Notes: a model not told the origin generated them from the sequence alone. Numbered from the stretch's first letter, positions 1 through 8,954 are shown. The stretch: DNA of 64,000 nt from Holdemania massiliensis (GCF_022440805.1 NZ_JAKNTK010000001.1:1612001-1676000), one strand, 5' to 3'. Numbers and translations are program-made.

Positions 1-1
1 G

Positions 2-1804
2 GCAGACAGTCAGCTGGTAATCGATTACGAATTCAGTGACACTGTAGAGAAGGATAAACTGATTTCGCAGAGTATTGCCTCAGAACAGAAGCTGAACAAA
101 GACAGCGTTCTGACGGTTGTATTCTCCAAAGGTCCGGATCCGGATGTCGAAGTTACGCTGCCAGATTTTAAGGACATGACGGAAGAAGAAATCGAAAAGT
201 TTGTGGAAACGAACAAACTATTGGATGTAACTTATGAATATGCTGTTGACGAAAAGATCGAGAAAGGCAAATTCATTAAAGTGAATGTAACGGATACCGT
301 TGTTAAGCGCAGCACAATGCTGATCTTTACGATATCCCAAGGCGAGGATGGAACAGGCGAACAGATTATTGTTCCGGACTTCAGTGATTATACAAAGGCG
401 AAGATTACAAACTGGGCGAAGGCTAACAAGGTGACCATCAACTGGAAAGAAGAAGCTAGTGATAAGATCGCTAAAGACAAAGTGATTTCGCAGGATCCGA
501 AAGCTGGAGAAACAATTAAAACCGGCGATAAGATTACAGTAACCTTATCCTTGGGAAAAACGGTGACGATGAAATCTCTGGCGAAGATGAGCAAGGATGA
601 AGCAAAGAAATGGCTGAATGATAACGGTTTGGTCGGAGAATTCAGTGAGGCGTACAGCGGTTCAATTGAATATGGCTATGTTATCTCCAATACACCTGAA
701 AAAGGGGATGTTAAACAGGGAAGCACAGTCAAAGTCAAAGTTTCGTTAGGAAAGATTAAATTGGAATCCTTCATTGGCAAGAAAAAGGAAGATGCCGAGA
801 ACTTCAAGAAGAAGGTAAACAATTCGGAAGCCAATCTGACGTTTACTTACAGCGAAGTAGAAAGTACGGAAGCCGTCGGAACAATTGTTTCTCAAGGCTA
901 TGATTCAGGAACGTATTTATCTCCGGGAACGACAGTAAACTTCCAGATTTCCAAAGGAAAATCAGTAACTGTAGAGAATAAAGCAGGTTCTAGTGAAGAT
1001 GATTTTAAGAAATATATCAGCGGTTTAGGATTAAGCCTGGGCACACGTTCAACGGCTTATTCTGATAAGGCTGCTGGATTGATTATCGAAAATGAAACAG
1101 GAAAGAAAGCCGCGGGTTCTACTGTCTGGTACAAGGTTTCCTTGGGTGCATTCAGTCCGGCAGCAGGTGATTTTGAAAATAAGACCGTTGCGGAAGCTCG
1201 GAAAATTATTGAAAATGCCAATAATTCCGGTGCGGGATGGAGCTTTTCAGAAGGCGCGAGTGAATTTAACGACAGTATTGCGGCCGGAAATACCTTTGGA
1301 TGTTCAATTTCTGGCAAGACTGTGACCTGCAAAGTATCCAAAGGAAAAGGTGTTACCGTTAAGAGCTATGTTGGCGGTGCGGCTCCATGCTCTACGAACA
1401 GCTGTTCTGTCGACGGTGTGACAATTAAGCAAGTCTATCAGTCGGATTACAGCGATGTTCCTGAAGGACAAGTTGTCAGTCAGTCTGTGGATGCTGGAAA
1501 AGTCGTATCAGCAGGAACAGAGATCACCTTGACTCTGTCCAAAGGACCAAAGCCGGTTACAACGGCTAAGGTTCCGGATGGACCAGCAGCAATTTACCAG
1601 GGAGCAAGTTATGATGAATCTGTTAAAAATCTAAAGTTTTCGTTCAATAATGCCGGTTTCTACAATTTAACCTTTATTAAGGTAACAGGCGAAGTGGATA
1701 ATCCTCAGAGTATAAATGGGGCAATTAAATCCTGGTCTGTGGAATTTGGATCAGAGATTGAGACTTCAACTGAAATTGTTTTTGAGATTTATTCTGCCAG
1801 CTAA
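2..1804 (+). CDS. PASTA-repeat protein, 5' partial
   Basis: The reading frame is open from base 2, so the protein begins before the window and the ATG at 176 is internal. About 600 residues are visible. They form roughly eight PASTA-like units of 65-75 residues, the first partial. Each unit ends in a strand-plus-turn such as ITVTLSLGK, VKVKVSLGK or ITLTLSKGP. A tail of about 85 residues without the motif follows. PASTA domains bind muropeptides or beta-lactams outside the cell, and are usually the C-terminus of PrkC/PknB-type serine/threonine kinases or class B penicillin-binding proteins. The kinase or transpeptidase part is not visible, and eight or more repeats is long for PrkC (usually three to four), so a dedicated wall-binding protein is equally possible. 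No membrane segment is present in the visible part. Confidence 0.85.
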   Translation, partial: ADSQLVIDYEFSDTVEKDKLISQSIASEQKLNKDSVLTVVFSKGPDPDVEVTLPDFKDMTEEEIEKFVETNKLLDVTYEYAVDEKIEKGKFIKVNVTDTVVKRSTMLIFTISQGEDGTGEQIIVPDFSDYTKAKITNWAKANKVTINWKEEASDKIAKDKVISQDPKAGETIKTGDKITVTLSLGKTVTMKSLAKMSKDEAKKWLNDNGLVGEFSEAYSGSIEYGYVISNTPEKGDVKQGSTVKVKVSLGKIKLESFIGKKKEDAENFKKKVNNSEANLTFTYSEVESTEAVGTIVSQGYDSGTYLSPGTTVNFQISKGKSVTVENKAGSSEDDFKKYISGLGLSLGTRSTAYSDKAAGLIIENETGKKAAGSTVWYKVSLGAFSPAAGDFENKTVAEARKIIENANNSGAGWSFSEGASEFNDSIAAGNTFGCSISGKTVTCKVSKGKGVTVKSYVGGAAPCSTNSCSVDGVTIKQVYQSDYSDVPEGQVVSQSVDAGKVVSAGTEITLTLSKGPKPVTTAKVPDGPAAIYQGASYDESVKNLKFSFNNAGFYNLTFIKVTGEVDNPQSINGAIKSWSVEFGSEIETSTEIVFEIYSAS

Positions 1805-1816
1805 GAAAAGAAATGT

Positions 1817-1850
1817 GGATGAAGCGTGTTAAGCGTTCATCCTTTTTTTT
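1817..1850 (+). terminator. Intrinsic terminator after PASTA gene
   Basis: An imperfect hairpin (ggatgaa/ttcatcc arms) is followed directly by eight T residues, 13 bases after the stop codon. Confidence 0.8.
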
Positions 1851-1927
1851 GGTTATAGTGTTAAATAAGAGCTAACCACTAATGTTCCGATAGAATTAAT
1901 GTTATAATAATAACAGAAAGACAACCA

Positions 1928-1963
1928 TTTACAGCTCCAAGAAAAAGTCTGTGCAGCTGTAAA
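1928..1963 (+). promoter_or_regulatory. Leader hairpin upstream of diguanylate cyclase
   Basis: A perfect 9-bp inverted repeat (tttacagct/agctgtaaa) with an 18-base loop lies 127 bases before the cyclase start. No T-tract follows, so it is not a terminator. I could not match the 240-base leader to a known c-di-GMP riboswitch. It may be an operator or a leader structure. Confidence 0.3.
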
Positions 1964-2089
1964 TAAAGAATAAGTCAGGGTCAATCGCATAAACCGTAGA
2001 TTTCCTTTGAATAAATTGGTTGGGTGCAAGGATTGCTGGAAACAAATAAGTTGGTATTTATTCCAGTATGACGGAAAGGAAGTAAAGCT

Positions 2090-3001
2090 ATGTTTGATTT
2101 AGAAAAAGCAGAACAGTTTATCCAAAAGCAAACGCAGAGATATCCTCTATTTGAATACTATCGGATTGTTGATGTTGATTCTTACGAGGTTTATGAGTGG
2201 AAAAAATCGCATCTGATGGCAACCGGGGAACATTGTTATCAGGTATGGAGTCGTAATTGCGCATGCCGAAACTGTGTGTCCCGATTAGCTGTGGATGAAA
2301 ATCGGTCGATTATAAAAATGGAAACAACTCAGGATCATCGGATCTTTTTGATCGAATCTGTACCGTTAAAAGAGTTAGGAGATCATTACGCCTTGGAATT
2401 GATCAAGGAGGTGACGGATAATTTGTTATTTGCGGATCATGATCAAAAGAACAATGTGATGCTGACAGAAATTATTTATAAGATGAATGAATTGTCTACC
2501 CATGATTCCTATACTGGACTTTACAATAAGCGTTTTATGGAACATGAGCTGAAACGGGAAATTTCCGACTGGAAAGAAGAAAGACCCTTGACGATAGCTT
2601 TGCTGGATATTGACCAGTTTAAGACCGTGAATGATAACTATGGTCATTTGGTGGGGGATCGGGTTATTCTGGCCTTGTCAGAAGCGTTGAAAGAATGTGC
2701 TGAAAGTCATAATGGCTGGGCTTGCCGAATTGGCGGCGATGAATTCCTGATTCTGTTCCGGGGGATCAATGAAGCGCAGGCGCAACAGGTGATTCAGAAC
2801 TTTCGTTCAGAAATAGCCCGGATTTCATTCGGGGAAGCGGCTAGGGATTATCAGATTTCAGTCAGTGTTGGTCTTGCTGAATATGATCTGAAATTTCAAG
2901 ATTGGGAAACTTGGTTTACACTGGCAGATCAGGCGATGTATGAAAATAAAATGCAGGCGGAGATCCGAAATTGTCCTTTCAAGGATAAACCTGTGCAATG
3001 A
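2090..3001 (+). CDS. Diguanylate cyclase with N-terminal PAS-like cysteine domain
   Basis: 303 residues, cytosolic, with no membrane segment. The C-terminal half is a GGDEF domain with the intact active-site motif IGGDEF and the preceding LLDIDQFKTVNDNYGH metal and substrate loop, so it should make c-di-GMP from two GTP. The RxxD inhibitory site normally found five residues before GGDEF is absent (that stretch reads SHNGWACR), so product feedback is probably lost. The N-terminal 120 residues look like a PAS-type sensor with a cysteine cluster (HCYQVWSRNCACRNC) that could hold a metal or sense redox. The start is set by aaaggaag before ATG. The next gene overlaps or abuts it. Confidence 0.88.
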   Translation: MFDLEKAEQFIQKQTQRYPLFEYYRIVDVDSYEVYEWKKSHLMATGEHCYQVWSRNCACRNCVSRLAVDENRSIIKMETTQDHRIFLIESVPLKELGDHYALELIKEVTDNLLFADHDQKNNVMLTEIIYKMNELSTHDSYTGLYNKRFMEHELKREISDWKEERPLTIALLDIDQFKTVNDNYGHLVGDRVILALSEALKECAESHNGWACRIGGDEFLILFRGINEAQAQQVIQNFRSEIARISFGEAARDYQISVSVGLAEYDLKFQDWETWFTLADQAMYENKMQAEIRNCPFKDKPVQ

Positions 3002-3008
3002 CCGCGCT

Positions 3009-3662
3009 ATGATGCTGAAGAAAGAAAAACAAGCGATTCTGACGAGGACTGAATACCTTCAAAATCCATGCCGTACATCTGCAATACCCTTTTGGAAATG
3101 CTTTGATTATGAGCTGCCGGCAGGTGTTGAAGTTATCCATGAGGAAGAAATCGGAAAAATAGATATCGATAAAAGGCGGCAGGCCGTTCGTTATTTTCGC
3201 CTTTTTCATCGCTTGGACAGGATGCCGTCCTGTATCCAATCCAAGGCCGAGCTGCTGATCGCGCCGAGGCAGACTGCCGATTTTGCCGCTACGATTAATG
3301 CAGCTTATGCGGATCTGCAGGTCAGCGAAGCGCAGCTGTTGCAGCTGCAGAAGCAGGCTAGTTTTGATCCTAAAGGCTGGCTTTTGGCAAAGGATAAGCA
3401 AACCGGATTACCGCTGGCCTGCGGCATTGCTGCACTGGATAGGGAAACCCAGGAGATCAGCCTGGAATGGATTCAAGTGCTGCCTCAGGCTCGATGGCAG
3501 GGAATTGGCCGCGATCTTGTGATCCAGCTGCTGCTCAATCTGAAAGACCAAGCACGTTTTGCAACGGTAAGTGGGAAACTGGATGGCGCACATTCGCCAG
3601 AAAAATTTTATCGAAAATGTGGATTTACAGGAAATGATGTCTGGTATATCGTAAGGAAATAG
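3009..3662 (+). CDS. GNAT-family N-acetyltransferase
   Basis: 217 residues from the ATG ATG at 3009. An in-frame ATG at 2940 would overlap the cyclase by 62 bases and gives an uncharacteristic arginine-rich leader, so the later start is preferred although its ribosome binding site is weak. The C-terminal 90 residues carry the GNAT fold: the ISLEWIQVLPQARWQGIG beta4-acetyl-CoA loop (Q-x-x-G-x-G type) and a closing FYRKCGF motif typical of beta5-alpha4. The first 100 residues form an uncharacterised partner domain (PFWKCFDYELPAG). The acceptor substrate cannot be told. It is probably co-transcribed with the cyclase and the downstream lipoprotein. Confidence 0.75.
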   Translation: MMLKKEKQAILTRTEYLQNPCRTSAIPFWKCFDYELPAGVEVIHEEEIGKIDIDKRRQAVRYFRLFHRLDRMPSCIQSKAELLIAPRQTADFAATINAAYADLQVSEAQLLQLQKQASFDPKGWLLAKDKQTGLPLACGIAALDRETQEISLEWIQVLPQARWQGIGRDLVIQLLLNLKDQARFATVSGKLDGAHSPEKFYRKCGFTGNDVWYIVRK

Positions 3663-3675
3663 AAGGAGTAAAGGC

Positions 3676-4218
3676 ATGATGAAGAGAAAACGGCAGAGAA
3701 AGTTAAGCTTAGGATTCTTCCTGATTGTTCTGTGCGTAATCCTGACTAGCTGTTCTTCAGTAAGTTATCATTGGTACACGGAGCCGGATCGTTCAGTCAA
3801 GTTCAGTGTGAAAGCGGGGAAAGTTCAGCGGCTGCTCATTATTACGAATGTGAGCCAGCTGGAATCCATGAAGCTGAATGAAGAAAAAAACTGGTTGGAA
3901 GCCATGAACATTCGAGATTATTTTGACATTCAGCAGTATCCAAAAGACTTCTTCTTGGTTCATTATACAAGCCCGGGTCAAGGCGGAGTTGTATTCTATA
4001 ATTTTAATTTTGCAGTGCCTGAGTATGATTTGGAAAATGATAATGTTGCTGCGATACTGGATCACTTTGGATTAACGGAGGCCTTAGATCCTCAAACCCA
4101 TACCCTCGGCAAGGAGGCTCTGATTTCAGCCCAGACATTTCCTTATCATGACCTGTTTGAAAACGGGGATTATCAACGTTTGAAAACACCGAATTGGTAT
4201 GAAGAACGCTGGAAGTAA
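3676..4218 (+). CDS. Lipoprotein of unknown function
   Basis: 180 residues with a classical lipoprotein signal: basic start MMKRKRQRK, hydrophobic core and lipobox ILTSC, so it should be anchored on the outer face of the membrane. The rest is a soluble alpha/beta domain I do not recognise. It contains a possible repeated strand pattern (LLIITNVSQL, FFLVHYTSPGQGGVVFYNF). The ribosome binding site aaggag lies 9 bases before ATG. It sits 13 bases after the acetyltransferase and is followed by a strong terminator, so it ends that operon. Confidence 0.7.
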   Translation: MMKRKRQRKLSLGFFLIVLCVILTSCSSVSYHWYTEPDRSVKFSVKAGKVQRLLIITNVSQLESMKLNEEKNWLEAMNIRDYFDIQQYPKDFFLVHYTSPGQGGVVFYNFNFAVPEYDLENDNVAAILDHFGLTEALDPQTHTLGKEALISAQTFPYHDLFENGDYQRLKTPNWYEERWK

Positions 4219-4233
4219 ATGAAACAATGCGTG

Positions 4234-4264
4234 GGATCCAAGGAAAGCCTTTGGATCCTTTTTC
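4234..4264 (+). terminator. Intrinsic terminator
   Basis: A long hairpin (ggatccaagg / cctttggatcc) is followed by cttttt, right after the lipoprotein gene. Confidence 0.85.
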
Positions 4265-4329
4265 TGTTCTCTTTTTACAAAAAATGATAAAGATGCTTAA
4301 AATTATGCTGAAAGTGCTTGCTTTAAATG

Positions 4330-4367
4330 ACTACAAAGCGTAGTATAATAATTGACTACACAATGTA
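4330..4367 (+). promoter_or_regulatory. BlaI-type operators over the blaI-like promoter
   Basis: Two dyads flank a consensus -10 (TATAAT at 4344-4349). One is actac-N5-gtagt at 4330-4344. The other is TACACAATGTA at 4357-4367, which carries the TACA/TGTA half-sites typical of BlaI/MecI operators. Their placement around the -10, 20 bases before the repressor gene, predicts autorepression of the repressor-peptidase operon. Confidence 0.65.
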
Positions 4368-4387
4368 ATAAAAAGGGGTGAACGAAA

Positions 4388-4768
4388 ATGGAATTGATGT
4401 CAGATTCCGAAAAGGAAATTATGAAGTTGATTTGGGATCATGGCGGGGTGATCACGATCAGCGAATTGTTGGATCAGATTGATCAAACTGGAAAGGACTG
4501 GAAGCGGACAACCGTCAGAACCTTTATTTCCAGATTGATTGACAAGGGGATGCTGATCAGTCAGAAAGAAGGCCGGGGAGCCCTATATATCGCCCAGGTC
4601 AGTGAAGCTGAATATCTGAAAGCCCAGTCAGTTCAGTTTGTGAATCAGGTGTTCGGAGGTAATGTCAGCACTTTGCTGACCTCCTTGTTTGGTCAGCAGT
4701 GTCTGGATAAAAAAGAAGTGGAAGAATTGGAGAAATTCTGGGAAGAAGGGAAGGGAAAATTGAAATGA
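4388..4768 (+). CDS. blaI: BlaI/MecI/CopY-family transcriptional repressor
   Basis: 126 residues, the usual size for the family. An N-terminal winged helix-turn-helix (MSDSEKEIMKLIWDHGG through RTTVRTFISRLIDKGM) is followed by a helical dimerisation tail where family members are cleaved on induction. The start is backed by aggggtg. The gene overlaps the next by ATGA, the standard translational coupling of a BlaI repressor to its BlaR1/M56 partner. Dyads at its own promoter predict autoregulation. The inducer is unknown because the partner lacks a penicillin-binding domain. Confidence 0.9.
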   Translation: MELMSDSEKEIMKLIWDHGGVITISELLDQIDQTGKDWKRTTVRTFISRLIDKGMLISQKEGRGALYIAQVSEAEYLKAQSVQFVNQVFGGNVSTLLTSLFGQQCLDKKEVEELEKFWEEGKGKLK

Positions 4769-7347
4769 ATACGGTACTGATCGGTTTTCTTTCTGTTTCC
4801 ATCTCTGCAGTATGCATGGCGGGTATTGTCTTGATCCTGGAAAAACTATTAAAAAATCATCTCAGTTTCCGCTTTCGGTATGGATTATGGCTGGTTATCA
4901 TTCTGCGGCTGTTAATTCCAGTTTCTCCCGTTTCTGGTCTGATGGGAACGCTGTTTACCGCTGAAACCTGGAAAGGGCAGCCGCAGGCGTTTGTCGCTCA
5001 GCCAGAAACTCATCGGGAGGAATGGCGTGAACCTGCTGAAACTATATTCCCGCAGATTGACAATGAGCCGCTGCCAGACTTGTCATCAACATCAGAATCC
5101 TTTTCAACCCAAACTTCCTGGCATTTTCAGACGCCTGCCTGGTTTGACGATTTAGTTCAGGCTGCCTGGGTGTTGTGGCTCAGCATCGCGGTTGTCTTAA
5201 TGGTGCGGCGAATGACGAGTTATCAGGGATTTCTGCGGTTTATTCGCGCCGGCAGCTTTCCAGCTTCCAATCCCAAAACTTTGCAGATTCTTGACGAAGT
5301 ACGTCAGGAAAAAGGTATCCGCCGGACCATTCCCATCTCGATCAATAAATTAGCTGTTTCGCCAATGCTGCCGGGGGTTGTCTATCCGCAGATTATTCTG
5401 ACGAGCGAAGAATGCGATGAAGAGGAAATGCGGATGATTCTGCGGCATGAACTGACGCATTATCAGCGTGGGGATATCTTTACTAAATGGCTTGTTCAGC
5501 TGGCTGTTTGCTTGCATTGGTTTAACCCGCTTGTCCGTCTGATCGGCAAGCATATGGAAAGCCTGTGTGAACTGGCCTGTGATGAACAAGTCCTAAAGCC
5601 GCTTTCAGCACAGGAGAAACGGTGTTATGGAGATACCTTGATCCACTCCCTGAAGGACAAGGGAACCTATGGGGATCTGATCGTTTCAATTACGTTAAAT
5701 GAGAATCTGAGCTTATTAAAAGAAAGGTTAAGTGCGATTATGAATGAGAAAAAATCGACGGCGTCCCGAACACTTATTTCGATGGCAGCCGGCGCTGTGC
5801 TGTTTGCCAGCGGAATTTTCTGCGGATCAGCGATCAGCTGGAAGGCGCCTGCCCCCTCTGCTGCGACGACAGCAACAACGACAACATCAACCAGCAATCA
5901 AAGAACTTTCTATTTTTCCGGAAGCGTTTATACACAAGGCTATATCGTCACCTTGAACTGGGCCGGAGCAGAGAATACCGACAAGAATCGGGCTTATCAA
6001 GATTCTTTGGTCAGCGTGGCCTTTGATGAAAGCATGAAATCAGTGATGGAAAATGCGGAACAGATGGAAGCCGTGCGTCAGGCTGTGGCTGAGCAGCATG
6101 CCCGTTTGGTTCGCAATAACAGTATCTTAGCTTCCAATACCCCGCTGCTGACGTCCATTGAAGGACCTTACAGTGAATCGGCAGAGGAGCTGGCCGCGCG
6201 TTTCCACAAGGAAGACAAAATGGCGCAGTTCCGGGCGGTTGCCGCGAAGCTGGAGGTGGAATCGGCAGCGAAGATGGCACGGACTTTCTACGCTTCTAAA
6301 GAAATGGATTATTTTGCCGTTCTGGCCGATTCCTTATCGGAAGAAGAAATCATTGAATTCTGTACCCAGGCTTATCAGAATCAAATTGAGGAAGCTTTTG
6401 ATCTGCTGATAAAAAAACTGCCGCAGAACCAGATTCAGACCCTGGCTCAGCAGGCTTACGATGATGAGCGGATTCAATATTATGAGATGGCAATCTATTC
6501 GCTGCCGGTTCAGCAGCGGGCAGATTGGGCTGAGAAAGCCTATACCGATGCCCGCCTTGATTATTTTGAAGAAGCCGTATATGATCTAACAACGGCGCAG
6601 CTGGGAGAATGGGCGGATCGAATTTATGCTGACAGTCAGCTTGAATTCTTTGAGATCATCGTGCGCCGGCTGACTTCGCAGCAGCTGCAGACCTTGGCTG
6701 AAAGGGCCTATGCGGATAATCGTCCCGACTATTTCAGAGAATTAAGCTATGATTTATCAAAGGAAAGTATCGAAAAATATGCACAGCGAGTCATGGATGA
6801 TCAGCGAATTCAGGACTATCTGTTCATCTTTGATGAAGATCTGCCTGAGGCATTAATGAATACCCTGGCGATTCAGGCTTATGAAGAAAAACAAAATGAT
6901 CTGTTTGATCGTGTGAATTGGAAAATCTCAACGGAAACGGCCAATGAGCTGCTTAAGCGGGCATATCAGGATAATCGTATGGAGATTCTGTACCGCCTGT
7001 CCTCGTACGCCAGTGCTGAGAATCTAAAGACGCTCACAGAACAAGCCTTTAATGATAACCGGACCGATATTTTCATGCACCTCAGCGATGATCTGTCAAG
7101 TCAGCAGAAGGCTGAGTATGCTGTGCGGGCGTATGATAATCAAAACATCGAAATTATGTCCAATCTCGTTTACAGTTTATCCCATGATCAAATTCTGCCG
7201 CTGGCTCAAAAAGCGTATGACGATCAGCGGATTCAGTATTTTGAAATGATCATCTTTGAATTAAACAGCGGGGATATTGCGAAATTCAGAGCTCAGGCTA
7301 AGCAGGATGGCCGCGATGAATTCTATTATCTGCTTGAAAATTATTAA
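4765..7347 (+). CDS. M56 (BlaR1-type) membrane metallopeptidase with C-terminal 28-residue repeats
   Basis: 860 residues. The first 360 are BlaR1-like: hydrophobic segments near 5-28, 38-58, 130-150 and 335-355, and a cytosolic-loop zinc site HELTH at 228-232 with the downstream glutamate region CELACDEQVL. The family role is to cleave the BlaI-type repressor when an outside domain is stimulated. A transpeptidase-like sensor (SxxK, SxN, KTG) is absent. After a linker of about 100 residues, residues 480-860 hold about 13.5 copies of a 28-residue helical repeat with the pattern Y-x-D-x-R-x-x-Y-F...L...Q...LA..A. The repeat block should be extracytoplasmic and is a plausible alternative sensor. 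It starts inside the repressor stop (ATGA). Confidence 0.85.
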   Translation: MNTVLIGFLSVSISAVCMAGIVLILEKLLKNHLSFRFRYGLWLVIILRLLIPVSPVSGLMGTLFTAETWKGQPQAFVAQPETHREEWREPAETIFPQIDNEPLPDLSSTSESFSTQTSWHFQTPAWFDDLVQAAWVLWLSIAVVLMVRRMTSYQGFLRFIRAGSFPASNPKTLQILDEVRQEKGIRRTIPISINKLAVSPMLPGVVYPQIILTSEECDEEEMRMILRHELTHYQRGDIFTKWLVQLAVCLHWFNPLVRLIGKHMESLCELACDEQVLKPLSAQEKRCYGDTLIHSLKDKGTYGDLIVSITLNENLSLLKERLSAIMNEKKSTASRTLISMAAGAVLFASGIFCGSAISWKAPAPSAATTATTTTSTSNQRTFYFSGSVYTQGYIVTLNWAGAENTDKNRAYQDSLVSVAFDESMKSVMENAEQMEAVRQAVAEQHARLVRNNSILASNTPLLTSIEGPYSESAEELAARFHKEDKMAQFRAVAAKLEVESAAKMARTFYASKEMDYFAVLADSLSEEEIIEFCTQAYQNQIEEAFDLLIKKLPQNQIQTLAQQAYDDERIQYYEMAIYSLPVQQRADWAEKAYTDARLDYFEEAVYDLTTAQLGEWADRIYADSQLEFFEIIVRRLTSQQLQTLAERAYADNRPDYFRELSYDLSKESIEKYAQRVMDDQRIQDYLFIFDEDLPEALMNTLAIQAYEEKQNDLFDRVNWKISTETANELLKRAYQDNRMEILYRLSSYASAENLKTLTEQAFNDNRTDIFMHLSDDLSSQQKAEYAVRAYDNQNIEIMSNLVYSLSHDQILPLAQKAYDDQRIQYFEMIIFELNSGDIAKFRAQAKQDGRDEFYYLLENY
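6202..7344 (+). repeat. Tandem 84-bp (28-residue) repeats inside the M56 gene
   Basis: About 13.5 degenerate in-frame repeats. Well-preserved units begin YDDERIQYYEMAIYSL, YTDARLDYFEEAVYDL, YADSQLEFFEIIV, YADNRPDYFRELSYDL and YDDQRIQYFEMIIFEL. Each is predicted to form two short helices, giving an alpha-solenoid. The DNA is diverged between copies, so this is an old protein repeat and not a recent expansion. Confidence 0.85.
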
Positions 7348-7521
7348 GCTCAGTCTGATCCAGGAGATTCATGGACGGATTCACTGATGTCGAATTTCAC
7401 CATAGTATTGGCTTTTGTGTTTTGAATTGAATTCGATTATTTAAAGGATCGGATCAATGAAAACGTTTCTGTCGGAGTTTGGGTCTTTTCCGACGAATTT
7501 AATGAAATCCAATCTGACTTA

Positions 7522-7627
7522 TGCTATAATAAAACCCGCATAGGGCTTTTAAGCGGATCCAGAGAGATCGCAAGGCTGAACTACACTTAGGGGAAAGTCC
7601 TTTTGCAAAAATCAAAAGGGCTTTTTA
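7522..7627 (+). promoter_or_regulatory. Promoter and PyrR-type attenuator of the uracil permease gene
   Basis: An extended -10 (TGcTATAAT, 7522-7530) is followed by a PyrR-binding-loop-like stem-loop at 7553-7571 (gcggat / atcgc arms around ccagagag; the RNA recognition consensus is UCCAGAGAGG). A factor-independent terminator comes next: agtccttttg at 7596-7605, caaaagggct at 7613-7622, then T residues. This is the layout of Bacillus pyrimidine attenuators, in which PyrR with UMP frees the terminator and lowers expression when pyrimidines are plentiful. The 150 bases between 7348 and 7500 show nothing further that I can name. Confidence 0.8.
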
Positions 7628-7649
7628 TTAAGCCCGGAAAGGGGTATTT

Positions 7650-8954
7650 ATGTCACAGCGAGTAGAAATGATCCTCGACGTCAACGAAAAACCGCAGCCG
7701 GCACAATGGATTTTGCTGAGTTTCCAGCATGTCTTTGCGATGTTTGGCGCCACCATCCTGGTTCCGGTATTAACCGGCTTCCCGATTTCCGTTGCTTTGT
7801 TTGCTTCCGGAATCGGTACGATTATTTACAGCTGCATCACCCGTTTTAAAGTTCCGGTCTACTTAGGTTCTTCTTTTGCTTACATCAGTGCTGTTCAGAT
7901 TGCTGTTGCCGCGATGAGCGGAGATGTCAGCGCGGCTCAGACGGGTTTGATTTTAATCGGTCTGGTCTATGTCATTGTATCCATCATCGTTCGCTTTATC
8001 GGCAAGGATTGGATTGATAAGCTGCTTCCGCCGATTGTCATCGGTCCGATGATTGCGGTTATCGGCCTGGGCTTAGCTGCCAACGCTGTCAGCAATGCTG
8101 GTTTTGTTGCTGGGGGAAGCTGGAAAGTGATGCTGACCGCCGTCTTCACGTTCATTCTTACGGCGCTCATTTCCACCAAAGCTAAAGGCTTCTTCAAAAT
8201 CATTCCGTTTCTGTGCGGCATCCTGGGCGGTTATTTATTTGCCTTGGCGTTAGGCATTGTGGATTTTACACCCGTTATGGAAGTCATCGAATCCCGTCAG
8301 TTTCTGTCGCTGCCGGAGTTCATCCTGCCGTTTGCGGTGCCGGGATTCAAGCAGTATCATCTGTATTTCGGACCGGAAACCTTCGCGATTCTGCCAGTGG
8401 CGCTGGTTACGATTTCTGAGCATATCGGCGATCATACAGTATTAGGCAAGATCTGCGGCCGCAACTTTTTAAAGGAGCCGGGGCTGGATAAGACACTGAT
8501 GGGCGACGGCATTGCGACTTCGATTTCTGCGCTGTTAGGGGGTCCGGCAAATACAACGTATGGTGAAAACACCGGAGTGATCGGAATGACTAAGGTTTCC
8601 TCCGTCTATGTTACCGTCGGTGCCGCCTGCATCGCGATTGTCTTAAGCTGCGTACCGATTGTTTCAGCGTTTATCTCTACAATTCCAAGTGCAGTATTGG
8701 GAGGTATGTCGATCATTCTCTACGGTGTCATTGCTTCCAATGGTCTGCGGGTTCTGATTGATAATCAGGTTGATTTTGGCCAGCAGCGTAATCTGATCAT
8801 TGCCTCGGCGATGCTGGTCATCGGCTTAGGCGGTGCGGTTCTGCCGTTAGGCAAGCTGGTCACGCTGTCCGGTACAGCCTTGTCAGCCAGCGTCGGGATT
8901 GTCCTGAACTTAATCCTGCCGCGTTCAAAACAGACGGAAGACAGTAAAAATTAA
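7650..8954 (+). CDS. pyrP: Uracil permease (NCS2 / UraA family)
   Basis: 434 residues with about 14 hydrophobic segments, the normal size. Diagnostic NCS2 features are the TISEHIGD loop, with the substrate-binding Glu and the proton-linked His, and the signature GGPANTTYGENTGVIG. It should import uracil by proton symport. The upstream PyrR attenuator supports uracil over xanthine or urate as substrate. Ribosome binding site ggaaagggg. It is transcribed alone and closed by a strong terminator. Confidence 0.92.
   Translation: MSQRVEMILDVNEKPQPAQWILLSFQHVFAMFGATILVPVLTGFPISVALFASGIGTIIYSCITRFKVPVYLGSSFAYISAVQIAVAAMSGDVSAAQTGLILIGLVYVIVSIIVRFIGKDWIDKLLPPIVIGPMIAVIGLGLAANAVSNAGFVAGGSWKVMLTAVFTFILTALISTKAKGFFKIIPFLCGILGGYLFALALGIVDFTPVMEVIESRQFLSLPEFILPFAVPGFKQYHLYFGPETFAILPVALVTISEHIGDHTVLGKICGRNFLKEPGLDKTLMGDGIATSISALLGGPANTTYGENTGVIGMTKVSSVYVTVGAACIAIVLSCVPIVSAFISTIPSAVLGGMSIILYGVIASNGLRVLIDNQVDFGQQRNLIIASAMLVIGLGGAVLPLGKLVTLSGTALSASVGIVLNLILPRSKQTEDSKN

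Noticed and set aside
1860..2089. c-di-GMP riboswitch before the diguanylate cyclase
   Set aside because: The conserved GEMM core and receptor could not be recognised; only a simple hairpin is present.
4765..7347. Beta-lactam sensor assignment (blaR1)
   Set aside because: The penicillin-binding SxxK/SxN/KTG motifs are absent, so the gene is not named blaR1.
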